DNA from: Stropharia rugosoannulata
Lineage: Eukaryota; Basidiomycota; Agaricomycetes; Agaricales; Strophariaceae
DNA: 64,000 nt
Assembly: GCA_028532985.1 (NCBI GenBank)
Contig: JANCIK010000002.1
Span: 2,914,001-2,978,000 of the forward strand
Direction of reading: 5' to 3'
Part shown: in pieces, positions 34,485-46,196 of the stretch
How positions within the stretch are numbered: the first letter of the stretch is position 1
How the letters are laid out: the number at the start of each line of letters is the position of its first letter
Notes under the pieces: generated by a model
Databases searched by the model: none
What the model was told of the DNA's origin: nothing
Seen by the model: the letters and a program-made list of their open reading frames with translations, nothing else
Position numbers and translations under genes: made by a program

Positions 34485-34722
34485 CGGAGTAATATGTACG
34501 AGTATCAGAAGCATTGATCCAATAGCATACATATCACCAAGGTCTCTGTTACTTGTACGTTCTGGCAATAAATTGTTGAGGCAGATGAAAGTAATACGAA
34601 CGTGCGTGTTTGGGTTGGTTGAAGACCTTCCTTTTATGGGGCATGTTCTAAATATGGGTCGGGACGGACGATGCAAATAGAGTCAGTCCATCTCTCTCGC
34701 TTTCCTCTTACTGCTAGGCATC

Positions 34723-35327
34723 ATGTCCACGCAACCACTGCTTCAGCGAACTGCCCAGAAACGAATTGCTTTACCAGTTCGCGTTGAACCCAAAGTCTCT
34801 TTTGCAAATGAGCGGACATTCTTGTCATGGTTGCACTTCACCGTCGTCCTGGGTGGTCTTGCAGTGGGACTACTGAACTTTGGAGATAAGGTGCAACCTT
34901 ACATTCATCTTCTGCTCTCAAGAAAGTAGCATTTACATATGTTTGCTCGCATAGGTTGGAAAGATAAGCGCCGCCATGTTCTCCGTTGTCGGTTAGTCCA
35001 GTCCACCACTGTGTTTACTCCCTGTGTTCTCATGCGGATCGTCCCTCAGCCATGGCTATCATGATTTACGCGTTATATACCTACCACTGGCGGGCATCAT
35101 CAATACGCCGTGGAGGGCGAGGTCCTTATGATGATAGGGTTGGACCAGTGAGTTACCGTTGTTTCTTTTGGAGTGTTGTCTCTAACCGCCTTTTCTTGGA
35201 AAAGACCGTTTTGTGTGCTGCTCTTCTTGGTACGTCTGTCTTGTTATCCTCCTTACCCTGTAGTCCATTCTCAATAAACCCAGTCGCTGTCATCGTCAAC
35301 TTTATATTGCGCTTTACCGAGACATAA
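34723..35327 (+). CDS. VTC1: Vacuolar transporter chaperone 1 (Vtc1)
   Basis: Small membrane subunit of the vacuolar polyphosphate polymerase complex. ATG 34723 gives [20 protein letters not shown], then [20 protein letters not shown], the conserved start of the VTC transmembrane domain (DUF202). Three membrane helices follow: [36 protein letters not shown] and [18 protein letters not shown]. Joining four introns gives a protein of about 127 residues, ending FTET with TAA at 35325-35327, the usual Vtc1 size. It lacks the SPX and polymerase domains of Vtc2-4, as expected. Confidence 0.93.
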
Positions 35328-35526
35328 AGCGAATGAAAGCAGCAAGCAGTAGTTGCATTTACTTTGTTCTACCACCATAAATCTATGCCAACGAGGCTCG
35401 CTATCTAGCATCTGTATTTATCATCTATGCTTGAGGACGGACAGGCATTGTGGTTTACAATTCGACGTATGTTCGTATATACTTATTATACAAGAATAGC
35501 GTGCCCTATCTCGCTCTACACAGAAA

Positions 35527-37460
35527 TCAAGCTCGTTTTTGTCGCTTTGGACCTGCCTTTGTAGATGTCGTATCTACGGAGGAAACTGAAACCGAACGTC
35601 GGGCCTGTCCTCCAATTAATATTTTTGACAGATCATGCAATGAATGAGACTTACATGCTTCCTACTCCTACCGCTTCGTACGCTTAAGACGCTGTGAGCT
35701 CTTCCGTCTATGTCCCTCTCTCCTTCTGCGGCAGCTGGGTCGCCATCTACATCCATTCCGAAGCCGCCCTCTGTCCGCGTATTCTCCCCGCCGTTAGCGG
35801 ATTGGGATTGCTCTCGCATGGCAATGCGGTTCTTTAGCACAGAGATGTCGTAATCAACCTTCTCTGCAACTCGCTTCGTTTCAACCAATGCCGTAGTGGC
35901 TTCTACCAGCGCCTCAAGTGACGCAGTTGTTTGCGGCGTGGGCATGACAAGTCGAGTCAAAGATATCCCCAATTCTGCCAGTGCTTGTGTGATCTTGGGA
36001 GCAATTGCGGGCTTAGGGCTAGGAAGTTTAAATGAACGCAGGTAGGCAGGCTGATGTGCTGCCTTGGTAGTGGCACCGGTGGCCGGCATTTCAACCCGAA
36101 TAATGCAATGTTGAGCATCTAGATAATGTCGTTAATTGACTCAGTTAGGGACAACGTAGCTTCACCCACCATAAGCGGCGCTTTTTGAGCTACTAGGCCG
36201 TTTCATAGCCGGTGTCCCTGCTACGGATGGGGTAGACGGCGTTTCAGCATCAGTTGGTTGTTGCGTGCCTCCTTTCTTTGTACTCTTCTTTCTGCTACTG
36301 CTGCTGGCCACTACAGTATTGGTTGTGGCAGCAACACTATCGTTTGTAATACCTAGAGCGGCGCCGTCATCATCTGGAATATCAGGCAGGCATGAATCAA
36401 TTCCGGAGAGAATTCTCAGTAGATTTTCTCTATCTTTCTTGAATTTCCTCTCATTGTGTTCGAGGCGTTTAACTTCGACATAAAGCGCTTCTTCTTCAGC
36501 AATTTGGTCAGGCGTCCGATTTTCAAGGCTGAGTATGTACTTCTTCCGCGTCAGTTCGCGTTCTAAGACGGATGAGAAATAAGTAGTAGTTAAAGGAAAC
36601 AATCACGTTAGAATACCTTTGTCGAATTGAAAACTGGAAAGCAATTGCGCTTTGCTGGTTTCATCGCCAGGCCAGGGTCGGTTTCGAACCAGTTTGCGAC
36701 ATATACTATAGTATCGATCTTTAAGATCCTTCAGGCGTCATCAGTGTCAAGTCTTGTAAAGTTGAAAAGAAAGTCAACCTCTATTGAACGAGTAGGACCA
36801 GGATAGTCATAACGGTCGTATATTACGTACCACCGCGAATCGAAATCCTGCACGACGCTGAATAGATAATCAGTTTCTTCCTTTGTCCATTCACTGTCTG
36901 ATGTAAAGTTTTTAAGCAAGTCAGTATTAACATGTGGTTTATGCCGACCTTCCAAAAACCGTGTATATTCGTCTTGTGTGTAAGTATAGTTTTGGGATTG
37001 GATGCTGTACTTTGCAAAGTGATATTCTGAGTACTCATTAAATATAAGAGACTATATTCGACGTGGAAAATGAGTACAGGCTCACCGGCTGCTGGATCTT
37101 CAGAAGCCCTTTCCCAGTGCTGCAGTACTAAACCGTCTTTGCGACCAGGATTTTTGAATGTCCGTAGCTCCCTAAGACCAAGAGTAAGTATTAAGCCTCT
37201 TTGAGCACTTGTACAAATTTTAACCATCTTGTCCTGGCGGTTGAACCTCCAAAATTAGGTTTCTGTTTAAGACGTGGTTTGGCAAGTTGAGCTGCAAGAG
37301 ATGGCGCTGAAGGGCCAATAAGTGAGTAAAGCTCCCTCGAAATTCCATCGGGCTTCCGTGAGCTGGCATTTGTGGTCTTTTTGGGTTGGGAAGGTCCGGC
37401 AGTGGCGTTGACTTCGGGTATAGAGAGTGCACTACGAATATCAGCAGCTGAGGCGGCCAT
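35527..37460 (-). CDS. SWC4: SWR1/NuA4 complex subunit Swc4 (DMAP1)
   Basis: Chromatin subunit shared by the SWR1 (H2A.Z exchange) and NuA4 (H4 acetylation) complexes. Start at 37460 (MAASAADIRSALSIPEV). Conserved N-terminal ISRELYSLIGPSAPSLA is followed by the SANT-like domain (DSEWTKEETDYLFSVVQDFD...WYVIYDRYD, near 36850). Then come KDRYYSICRKLVRNRPWPG, a charged coiled-coil region (EEALYVEVKRLEHNERKFKK) and the C-terminal DMAP1-type helical region (ITQALAELGISLTRLVMPTP). An in-frame read ends at 35616, but an intron with donor GTAAGT after RSGRSRKH joins to an exon coding ARRSVSVSSVDTTSTKAG and PKRQKRA with TGA at 35527-35529, which I prefer because PKRQKR tails are typical. About seven introns. 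Confidence 0.9.
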
Positions 37461-37742
37461 GATGAAGGTTATAAGAGAAGGAGGATCACGTGGGACGTTT
37501 GAGCGGCATTGGCATGAAGTCGCGTTTCTCATGCTTTCTCACCACCTCAGCACACCAGCTGATACTATGGTGACATACATAATCACTACACTATATATGG
37601 CCGCTGTGCTGCGCGGTATAAGCTGACTTGTATCAGCCTGTGTCTCACGCCCTTGAACATTAGCGCTCACACGTTCTCGATCCTGCCTCGCGACTCGCTC
37701 GATAACATTACTGCTAAACTCGCCTTGACTGCATAAGCTGAA

Positions 37743-39968
37743 ATGCCTCTAACTACTGGCACTCATACTGATGGCGATGATGATTTCGTTAAAATCTGGA
37801 CTGGCGCAAGCAAGATTTCTGGCAATGCCAATGAGAATTTTTACGATCAATGGGTTGATTTATGTGAGAGCCACTTTGAACCTCATAAGCACCTTCTCTA
37901 ACAGACCTTCAAGCGTCCGGCAGACTAGCCATTCCTGCAATAACTGGGTAAACATCCTGTCCTATTCAGACTGATTCTTTTCCTCATAAGATGTTTATCA
38001 GTGCCACTCTATTGCGCAAATTATATCCTAAACATTCTCTTGTTTTGACTCATGGCTACGGGATGAACCTCCTTGGATTTCCAGCTGCTCTCGTAACGCC
38101 TTTGGAACCAAATGAGCTTATCACAAATCTTAGCTTTATTCCCCTTCCTCGCTATGCTGGGGTTCCTGGTATCCTTCAAGATCAAGTTGAGCATGGCGCC
38201 TTTAATGTTTCGTGGAACGTAAGCCATCTATCTCTGGGTCCATATGTAAATGCACTTATATCTTGAATATCTTTCACGTTACTGCAGGGGTATGACTTTA
38301 TCGTGTATACCGTGGAGGTAGGTCGTTGAACGATATTATTCCGAGTAACCCAGTCATTGTTTGCAGTATCCATCTGGCTTTGGCAAGGATACACAATTCT
38401 TTATTCTTCATGAAGGTTAGTCTTACTGGTTTCAAAACAGGAATTATGTCCTTATCGTATGGTGAACCAAATAGGTCCCGAAGAGGTTCTACGATTGTTC
38501 CTCTTGTCAGCGGGTGCCTGGGTCGACTCGTTGCACGAGGAAATCTGGGTATTTAATCAAGGCTTCTGGTCGAAGAGCCATTCTCTTTGGCGCGAAGTCC
38601 AGAAGGCTGACTGGGAAGATGTAATCCTGAAAGAGGAGTTCAAGAAAGCATTGCAGAAGGACATTTACGGCTTCTTCACTTCGGAGATGATTTACAAAGA
38701 GCTCGCGATTCCTTGGAAGGTACCTACTGTTTGCCATTCTCTCGGTTTTACTAAATGAACTAACCACGCTATTCTGGGATTCAGCGTGGATTGATCATGT
38801 ACGGACCTCCAGGTCTGTCTGGGCTACAATGCTCGCTCAACAGACATTAAGCAAATATACTGAACAGGCAACGGTAAAACCATTTCCTTGAAGACTGTTA
38901 TGAAGACTTGTGGGGAAAGGGGCTTTGCTCCGCTCTATGTTAAATCTTTCAAGAGTACGTTCATCTGAAAAATAGCTTACAGATAAACAATTTATATCAT
39001 GTTGACATTTTGTTTCGCTAGGTTACAAGGGAGAGGAAGGTGCAATGGCTGACGTATTCGACAAGGCCCGTCAACTTGCTCCCTGCGTCATTATTCTTGA
39101 AGACCTAGATAGTTTGATCAACGATAGCAACAGATCATTCTTTTTAAACCAAATGGACGGTTTAGAGAGCAATGATGGCATCCTAATAATTGGAACTACT
39201 AATCATTTTGAAAGACTAGACCCTGCTCTGAGTTCCAGACCGAGCCGGTTTGACAGGAAGTAGTCCGTACTATTATCATATCATTTGCTATAATCCCCTG
39301 ACTGTTACTTTTTATAGCGACTTTAAAGACCCGGACGAGAATGAACGCCGATTATACATTCAATACTGGCAGCAGAAATTAGAAAATAACAAAGAAATCC
39401 AGTTCCCGGATAGTCTCGTCATCAAAGTGGCACGCCTGACTGATAAATTTAGTTTTGCATACCTAAAGGAGGCTTTGTGCGTACAACAATTTGACTGCCA
39501 AACTTGTTCTCACATATGCTATACAGCGTGTCTTCCTTAGTATTGCTTCTTGGCAAGGAAGGCGACAAGCCATCTTTCGAGCTCGTATTGATAGAGCAAA
39601 TCGAAGTACTTCGAAAACAACTCGATGATCAATTGCGCACCTCAAATGAGCAACTTACTGCATCTCCCGGGCAGGATATGCGTTTCCTTCAAGTTCGCCT
39701 CAACTCACGGGGAAATAACGATGTTCATGCATTGCTCGACACACTCTCTGAGGCAGCGCCCCGAGTTGATTCAAATGTTTCTAAATTATATAGGACTTCC
39801 TCCGATTCAAGGACATCCTCCTTTTGTAACAGTACTGGCCACGGATACGGAAACCTGGGAAACTTGCCAGATTTCTTATCCCATTCGCCTGATCAACACG
39901 GAAGACCCCAGGGATCGAACACTCTCAATGCACAGGGAGGTCTCTACGCTGCCCTATGGCCAAATTAG
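37743..39968 (+). CDS. AAA-family ATPase (uncharacterised, Bcs1/Cdc48-like core)
   Basis: ATG 37743 (MPLTTGTHTDGDDDFVKIW) starts a protein with a 250-residue N-terminal region (GYGMNLLGFPAALVTPLEPN; ALQKDIYGFFTSEMIYKELA). The AAA core has Walker A GPPGNGKT (near 38870, split by an intron), Walker B VIILEDLDSL (near 39090), sensor-like IIGTTNHFERLDPALSSRPS and arginine-finger-type RFDRKFDF. After this come KFSFAYLKEAF and VSSLVLLLGKEGDKPSFELV, the lid helices. Many short introns. The C-terminal reading continues to a stop at 39968, but another frame is open from 39625 to 40017, so a final intron may switch frame. No N-terminal membrane helix or mitochondrial presequence is evident, so this is not Bcs1 itself. 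Confidence 0.8.
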
Positions 39969-40281
39969 CTGGATCAATCTTCTGCGTATGAAAATACCCT
40001 TCATTCTAAGCATGTAAATGTAAGCATCGTAATATAGGTCTTCGTCCGGAGTAGCCCATAGTCTGTCGGTACTCAAATGTGCTTATAACATGTTGTAACC
40101 TTTTCCTGGTATACAAAGGGAGGTTAAGAGTATGCTTTAATGTTTCCTCACCTCACAAATCGCATACGTATTGGACTTCGCGTGAGCAATATTGCCTGTG
40201 AGAGACTACAGGCTCGGCAAAGAACGGAGCAGTTGGAAATTGGGCGGCGCTGCGACTGCGGCCTTGTTGTCTAATCCTTTT
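39969..40281. other. Convergent 3' spacer
   Basis: 313 bases between the AAA gene stop and the NAA10 stop. May include the true end of the AAA gene if the alternative frame (to 40017) is used. Nothing else recognised. Confidence 0.4.
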
Positions 40282-41066
40282 CTAATTCTTTAAGGATAAC
40301 TGCATCGAGTACGCATCTTCCCCGTCAGCATCTACAATATTATTGGTTTGATAGATGAGTATTATTCAAATATGTTCGCGATGAGCGTACTTACAGTATT
40401 TTTTTTCGATATCTTTGACTGTAAACCCGAGAGTATCTCTGTATAGTGCAAGGGCAGCCCGGTTGGACTTTCGGACATGTAAAGATACGTATGAGCCCCG
40501 ATAAATCTTCGCCATGGCTTCCTCTAGGTATCCATATAGGGTCATTGGTGGATATTTTTGCAAGAGAAATTTGTGGAATGGGTGTAAAGACATACGGGAC
40601 TGTGTCATGAGCTTCTTTGCCAATCCAAGTCGCCTGCAAGAACGTAACACTGATATTGACGTAACATGGCCATGGGGTTCCTCGCGTTCTTCGGTTTCCT
40701 CGTCCCTACATTTGTCCGCTAAATTGTGAGAAGAGGGTGAAGTGCTCTCTTAGCATAATGGATCATACATTTTCGCCAAGATGTAACCAACGATCCGTCC
40801 ACTATTGTCCTCGGCGACATATGATATAGACGGCCAGGACATAGCATGATATAGGTCTAAATCATTCATTTAGTAGGTATACGAAAGAACAGGATGAGTT
40901 ATGCATAGCCTTACAGTACTTCATAGTGTAATTTTCAGGCAGATTCTGTAAATTGCATGCTTGCATACCAGGCAGGTCCTCTACCTGGGTAGAACTGAAG
41001 TGAGTATCATTTCTAATGGTGTCAAAATCAGACAGACATGCTTACTCTGACCGGACGTATGTTCAT
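40282..41066 (-). CDS. NAA10: N-terminal acetyltransferase A catalytic subunit (Naa10/Ard1)
   Basis: GNAT enzyme that acetylates N-termini of nascent proteins with Naa15. Start at 41066 (MNIRPVR), then [40 protein letters not shown] and [11 protein letters not shown], the conserved beginning of Naa10. The acetyl-CoA motif is [10 protein letters not shown] (R-x-x-G-x-A). The following exon, joined across a 70-nt intron, gives [20 protein letters not shown] and [20 protein letters not shown]. The last exon codes [16 protein letters not shown], with TAG at 40282-40284. Length near 160 residues, so it lacks the long acidic tail of animal Naa10, as in other fungi. Around five introns. Confidence 0.9.
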
Positions 41067-41447
41067 TTTGACGTGACGCAGTCCCACAAGTAAAACAAAA
41101 GCAAGCTGTCAGAGTTCTATGATTCGAATATGTAAGATGAGATCAAAGCAGAAACTGGAGGATATTTGCAAAGGCGCGCGCACTGAATATCACTGCTTTG
41201 TTGAGTGTTTAATCCGAAAGTTTGTTTGGCTCTTGGCAACTTGTCTGTAAGTTCACTAAGGTTAGTAGTCAATTGAAGGAGTCAAAATGTAGTACCAGAG
41301 GCCTAGTCTGTCTTTTAAATTTGTCAACTTATTTATTAGCGATGGTCACATTAGATATGAATTCAAATATCAATAAAATATAGTACAGTCATGGTACACT
41401 AGTATCTGATACATCATCAAGAGTTTGGATTATTGAACTGAACAATA
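41067..41447. other. Intergenic spacer
   Basis: 381 bases, AT-rich, between the NAA10 start and the stop of the next minus-strand gene. Presumably the NAA10 promoter plus a 3' UTR. No gene seen. Confidence 0.5.
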
Positions 41448-43258
41448 CTACTGTGCCGAATATTCTGTTTTAATATTGACGTTGCTTCCCTCTTGGCGTT
41501 GAAGCATCCTTTGCGACTTTCTTTTTCGCCCTGTAAAACGGTGTTGTGCAAAGACCAAGTCATTCAGTACATGCTTAGTTTCATAGTGCTTTGATGCAAT
41601 AGTATAGATTGCCTGCTTGATCAGAGCATCACTTGTTTTCCATGATTTTGTATTTTGTATGGTATGGGCTGCTTGAGCTGGCAGGGCCGTCAAATCGTCG
41701 GGGGAGACATTCAAAAGGTCGATGCTGAAGTTGCATCCTGGGCAATGCCAGGTATGATAGCTAGAAATTGCAGGGGGTTCATAAACGTAATGGGGAAGGC
41801 GTCGATCTATGACAGATTGAGAGTCGGACTCGGAGTCATCCACAGTCGTTGCTTCGCTGAAGTCGGAGTCATAGAGGTAGTTAGGAGCCTGAGCATGAGA
41901 ATCTCTTTCTGATACATCTACACCTGATGTTGGCAGTTGCTTAGCCTGCTGAAAATGTCTATGTCAGATGATGATGGACTGAAACATGAGGTAGGAAAAC
42001 AAGATGTTACCTTGTTCTGTCCGCGTGAAATCTGCTGGTTGACGATTTTAAGCTTCGAAGCCCAGAATTCAACGGTTTGTCCGAAGGCAGTCAGGCGCTC
42101 ACATAAATCGTATGAACTTGATTTCGACAATGAATTTGGGCGGCGACAGAGCCCCCACTTCACACCGTGTCTGCTTGCAGCACATGAGTCGCGCCATGTT
42201 TCCTTGCAAAACGCGATCCATTGCCCAATATCAATGAGTCTGGTATTTGGGCTATTGCCAGCAAGTTGGTTCGCGAGCAGCCATTCTGCTTGGGCTCCAA
42301 AACGACTTCGCAGCTCTGATCGGGAGACGTGTCGCAAACGCCTGTCTTCATAACTTATCGTTGCTTCCAGTTCAGGCGATGCTATTATGCGGCGGTTACC
42401 CTGGCGGTCCCGAGGTCGCATATCCACAAGGTATCTTTCTATTAAAAAGTCAATATTACGTTTTTCGATAGGTGCATGATCTGGGTCGTTTTCGCATAAC
42501 TCCACAATCAGAGCGCGAAGTCGAAACCGGTCAAGAAACTGTTGACTTTGATGATAAGTGAGGATGTTCATTGATTGAACCCAATATGTCCGTCTGCTGC
42601 TCAGAACGCAGGTGTCAATATCCATATCCAAGAACAAAGAGGGAAGGAGAACTTACATATTTTCATGTTGGGAATATATTAACAATTTTTCATAATCATT
42701 GTCACCTGGATGTTGTATAGCCATTAGCATTCACCAATGACTTTAGACTTCAGACAACTTACTGGTCAGATAACCAGCGAGCAGGTTTTTTGTGCACGCA
42801 ATTCTTACCCTGACTTCACTTTTGAGCTGTTGGTATATTCTCTGGATTCCGGACCAGGTAGCAGAAGAGGTAGTATGAGACATATGTATTTTTTCATCGT
42901 ACTCCTTGAAATCTCGCTCAAGAAATCGTTGTCCCTGGTCGGATATCCAGTCAAGATGTTGAATTTCTACGATACCTACAAATGTCACAGTAGGGCTCTT
43001 TGTTAATAGAGAGCCAGGTGGTGGATTAACGATATATTCCGATTGGTCGAAACTGATTTATTTAATACGAAAATTAGACTGCTTGAATGCAATGGTACTG
43101 AAGTGTAATAAACCAACTCACCCAATACGGTGGAAATCATTGTACAGTTCAAGATCCCGAATGCCAAGTTTTATACCTGCTCTAGGGCAGTCATCTCTAA
43201 GGAAGATGTAATCAGGGTACGGGCCATACACATGGGAAACGAGATCAGCTAAAGTCAT
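41448..43258 (-). CDS. Uncharacterised protein with C-terminal Cys/His finger
   Basis: Start at 43258 (MTLADLVSHVYGPYPDYIFL), four or more introns, stop at 41448. The N-terminal third has mixed charged and hydrophobic segments (SDQGQRFLERDFKEYDEKIH). The middle is helical and basic (FLIERYLVDMRPRDRQGNRR; QAEWLLANQLAGN). A Ser/Asp/Glu linker follows, then a probable zinc finger: cysteines in WHCPGCNFSIDLL and histidines in SKHYETKHVLND, spaced about 50 residues apart. The tail is basic (RKRKSQRMLQRQEG). I do not recognise the family; a nuclear role is plausible from the finger and basic patches. The start is only 81 bp from the divergent Myb gene, another nuclear protein. Confidence 0.7.
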
Positions 43259-43339
43259 AGTTTGGGGATGAGTTCACTGTGATTGTGTCACGCGTGTTTC
43301 TTCCACTCTTTCACTACCATCTTTTCTGAGCCCACCCTA

Positions 43340-45732
43340 ATGCTATCGGTCACCACACCAACTGTAAACCCCTCTGCACTTGATCCAAATTCTGCAGACC
43401 TTAGTATTATATCCGTGCCCGATACGGCGGAAAAGAAGAAGAAGAAGAAAAAGAAGCGTTCTCGTGATGATGAACAGTCAGACGCTCATGAACAAGCAGA
43501 AAGGAAGAAGAAACAGAAACACACTGAAACCGATCGAATAGTTGAAGGTGCTGCTGCTGCTGCTCAAGAACACAATGCCAGCTCGTTTGACGCGTTTGTT
43601 AATCCTCCTCATGACGGTGAGTCATCGAGGCCGAAGAAGAAGAAAAAGGATAAGGGGAAAGGGAGGGAGACGGAATCCACAGAACAAACAGACGCCCAGA
43701 TTGAAGCAGATTCACAGGCGTCAGCGGCAGCATTACTTTCTGCAATTGTGGCAGCCTCTGTAACCAACAACGAAATTTCTCAGACCACACCTTCGGTGAA
43801 TTATCATCCCCATTTACCGCCGCCTAATCAACAATTCATGCCTTACCCTCCACCAATGCAATATGGATACCCTCCTGGAGCGTTTGATCCTCACAGCAAT
43901 CAGTCTGCGAATGTTTTTGCGCCTCCCGGTGCACCAGGCGGTAATACAGCATTTTCAGAGCTAGCGTTCGGATCGAATGAAGACCTCCTTCGGGCATTGC
44001 AAGACTTAGACATGAGCAAAATAGCCAGCGTCCTCAAGACTCTTGGCGATGTTGCTTCTACCACTGGTCCCACTTTCGCCCCTCAGCTTGGTTTCATACC
44101 CAGTCAATTGGAGCAGCTCGCACCGCCACCTATTAGGCCAATGCCTACAGCTTCAAACACAATACTGGGTGTACCAAGTCAGAATCCGTCGACACTGGGG
44201 CACAGACGAACAATTGACATGAATTTATCTGGAAATGAGCAACACGCAAATCCCGATCATGCGCATCTGCTTGCTAACAAATGGTTAAATGCGAGTAAAC
44301 TGGCGGACCTTGTTAGAGACGAAGGTATGACTGCATTTATGCACAACAGGATGTCGCTGAGGGAACGCATTGCGCTAGGCCTTGTTTATAAAAAGGGAAA
44401 ATTCTCTGCGATTGAGGAACAACAGTTGAGGATGGCTATAGAAAGATACCGGCAGGTGCGTATGTAATTAATAAGAACTCGGATTGCTTTCTGAAACGCA
44501 TTTAACAGGAGAAAGGTTTATCACAAGAGGACATTATCGATACCGTTTTTTCGAAAGCAGATAAAAGCAAGGATACTGCATTTTGGTCAGAGTTAAGTAT
44601 GTATAGCACTTTCGGAACAGTAGTCTGCTACATTAGACTGAACAACCGATAGCGGCAGCTGTGCCTTTGCGTCCCATCATTGCTGTATATCACCATGTTC
44701 GTCGTAGTTATCATCCGTTGAAGCAGCAAGGAAAGTGGGCGGCACATGAAGATGATGCCCTCAAACAGTGCGCCTATTTTGTTGCTACTTGACGAATCTT
44801 CGTCTCTTATCATGTTTATTAGAGCTGTAGCCGACCTAGGACAACAATGGGAGAAGGTCAGCTACCGCGTGGGGAGGATGGCGTCAGATTGTCGGGATCG
44901 CTATCGTAACCACATTGTTAATCGCGACATTCGAGTAACTGGTATGTTCAGGAAACCATACAATTACAGTCAGACTGATATGGCATTTCAAGGACATTGG
45001 TCACCGGAAGAGGAAGAAAAACTCACTCGTATCGTCACAGACATGACTATTAAACAAGGAAAGGACATTGACAATGATGTATTCTGGGGCAAAGTTAGTG
45101 AGCTCATGGGGGGCAGTCGTGGTCGGCAACAATGTCGAATCAAATGGTCCGTATATTTCCTTTCATTTAGTGGCCTTTTTCATTCTATGCTCTACAGGAC
45201 GGATTCTTTGAGTAAAACTATCAAGAATGAGGGTCAAAAGCCTCGATGGAGCCAACAAGATGCTTTCATTCTCGTCCATAAGTAATTAAATAATCTACTC
45301 TACAGCTCGTTTCTTCTAATGATGGAGCAAGGATTGATTCTCTTAACGTCCGCGATGATACCGAGATCGATTGGAAGCTTATTCCGGATCCGGATTGGAA
45401 TCTATGGAGTGCGCATACTCTGCAACGACGGTGGCTAACACTCAAAAAAGGCGTCAAAGGATATGAAGATATGACACATCAAGGTTTGATTCAATTGTAT
45501 TACCGTCCACGGATTGTCATATAACCACCCCCTTTCAGAAATTATGGACATTCTCAGAGTTAAAAAGGCACACTTGCCACCGCCTTCTATCACAATTTCA
45601 CGCAAGAAGAAGGAAAGGAAGGTAACAAGCGCTGCTGCAGTTATCGAAGCTGACTCCCGGGACGGCAATGACGCTACTGTGGAGGCTGGGTCAAGCAGTG
45701 GCCCTGGTACGCGAATGGCTGCACAGGTGTAA
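43340..45732 (+). CDS. Myb-domain DNA-binding protein, Reb1/TTF1-like
   Basis: ATG 43340 (MLSVTTPTVNPSALDPNSAD) starts a nuclear protein with lysine runs (KKKKKKKKRSRDDE; PKKKKKDKGKGRE), a Pro/Tyr-rich middle (HLPPPNQQFMPYPPPMQYGY) and a helical segment before the DNA-binding part (MSLRERIALGLVYKKGKFSA). Several Myb/SANT repeats follow: KWAAHEDDALKQ with WEKVSYRVGRMASDCRDRYR, then GHWSPEEEEKLTRIVTDM with WGKVSELMGGSRGRQQCRIK, and KPRWSQQDAFILVHKL with a tail containing WSAHTLQRRWLTLKKG. This layout matches fungal Reb1 and vertebrate TTF1/DMTF1, which bind rDNA terminators and stop RNA polymerase I and replication forks. The stop is at 45732. Five or six introns. Confidence 0.82.
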
Positions 45733-46196
45733 GACGGTATCACTGGCTAGACCATTGTTAATTACAACCTGTTGTATGATTGTTTACAACAGCACAATCA
45801 TTGAATTTGCCATCGTTTATTCGCATACTAAAGATTGGGCAATACTTTTACCTATATGCCCTACTAAACCCAAAAACCCGATTATCCGGCTCTCATGGTA
45901 CAAATCAGAAGTAAACAGCCTCTATATACGTAGTTATTGTCCAGATCCTAGTTACTGTCCGCAGGTATGCATTTTTGATGATTATGAACAATTCAGAGTG
46001 TCCTTTAAGTTGGTCTGCTATACTTTTATTAAATGCATTTCAGTATATTAGATTCATGCGGTAGTATCCTTCAACGCCTCCTTTAGATGCCTGTTTTTCA
46101 TTTTAACCAAATTGCAACTCATACACGAGGATTACATGCGTTCTTCCCTATTTACTCAGCCATCCTGAGAGTCCCTCTGCCCCACTTACCTCTTCC
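45733..46196. other. Intergenic spacer
   Basis: 464 bases between the Myb gene stop and the amidohydrolase start. AT-rich, with a pyrimidine-rich last 60 bases. No exon or RNA gene recognised. Confidence 0.5.

Noticed and set aside
36675..36690. GGTTTCGAACC resembling a tRNA B box
   Set aside because: Part of a SWC4 exon (LVRNRPWPG segment); no tRNA arms pair around it.
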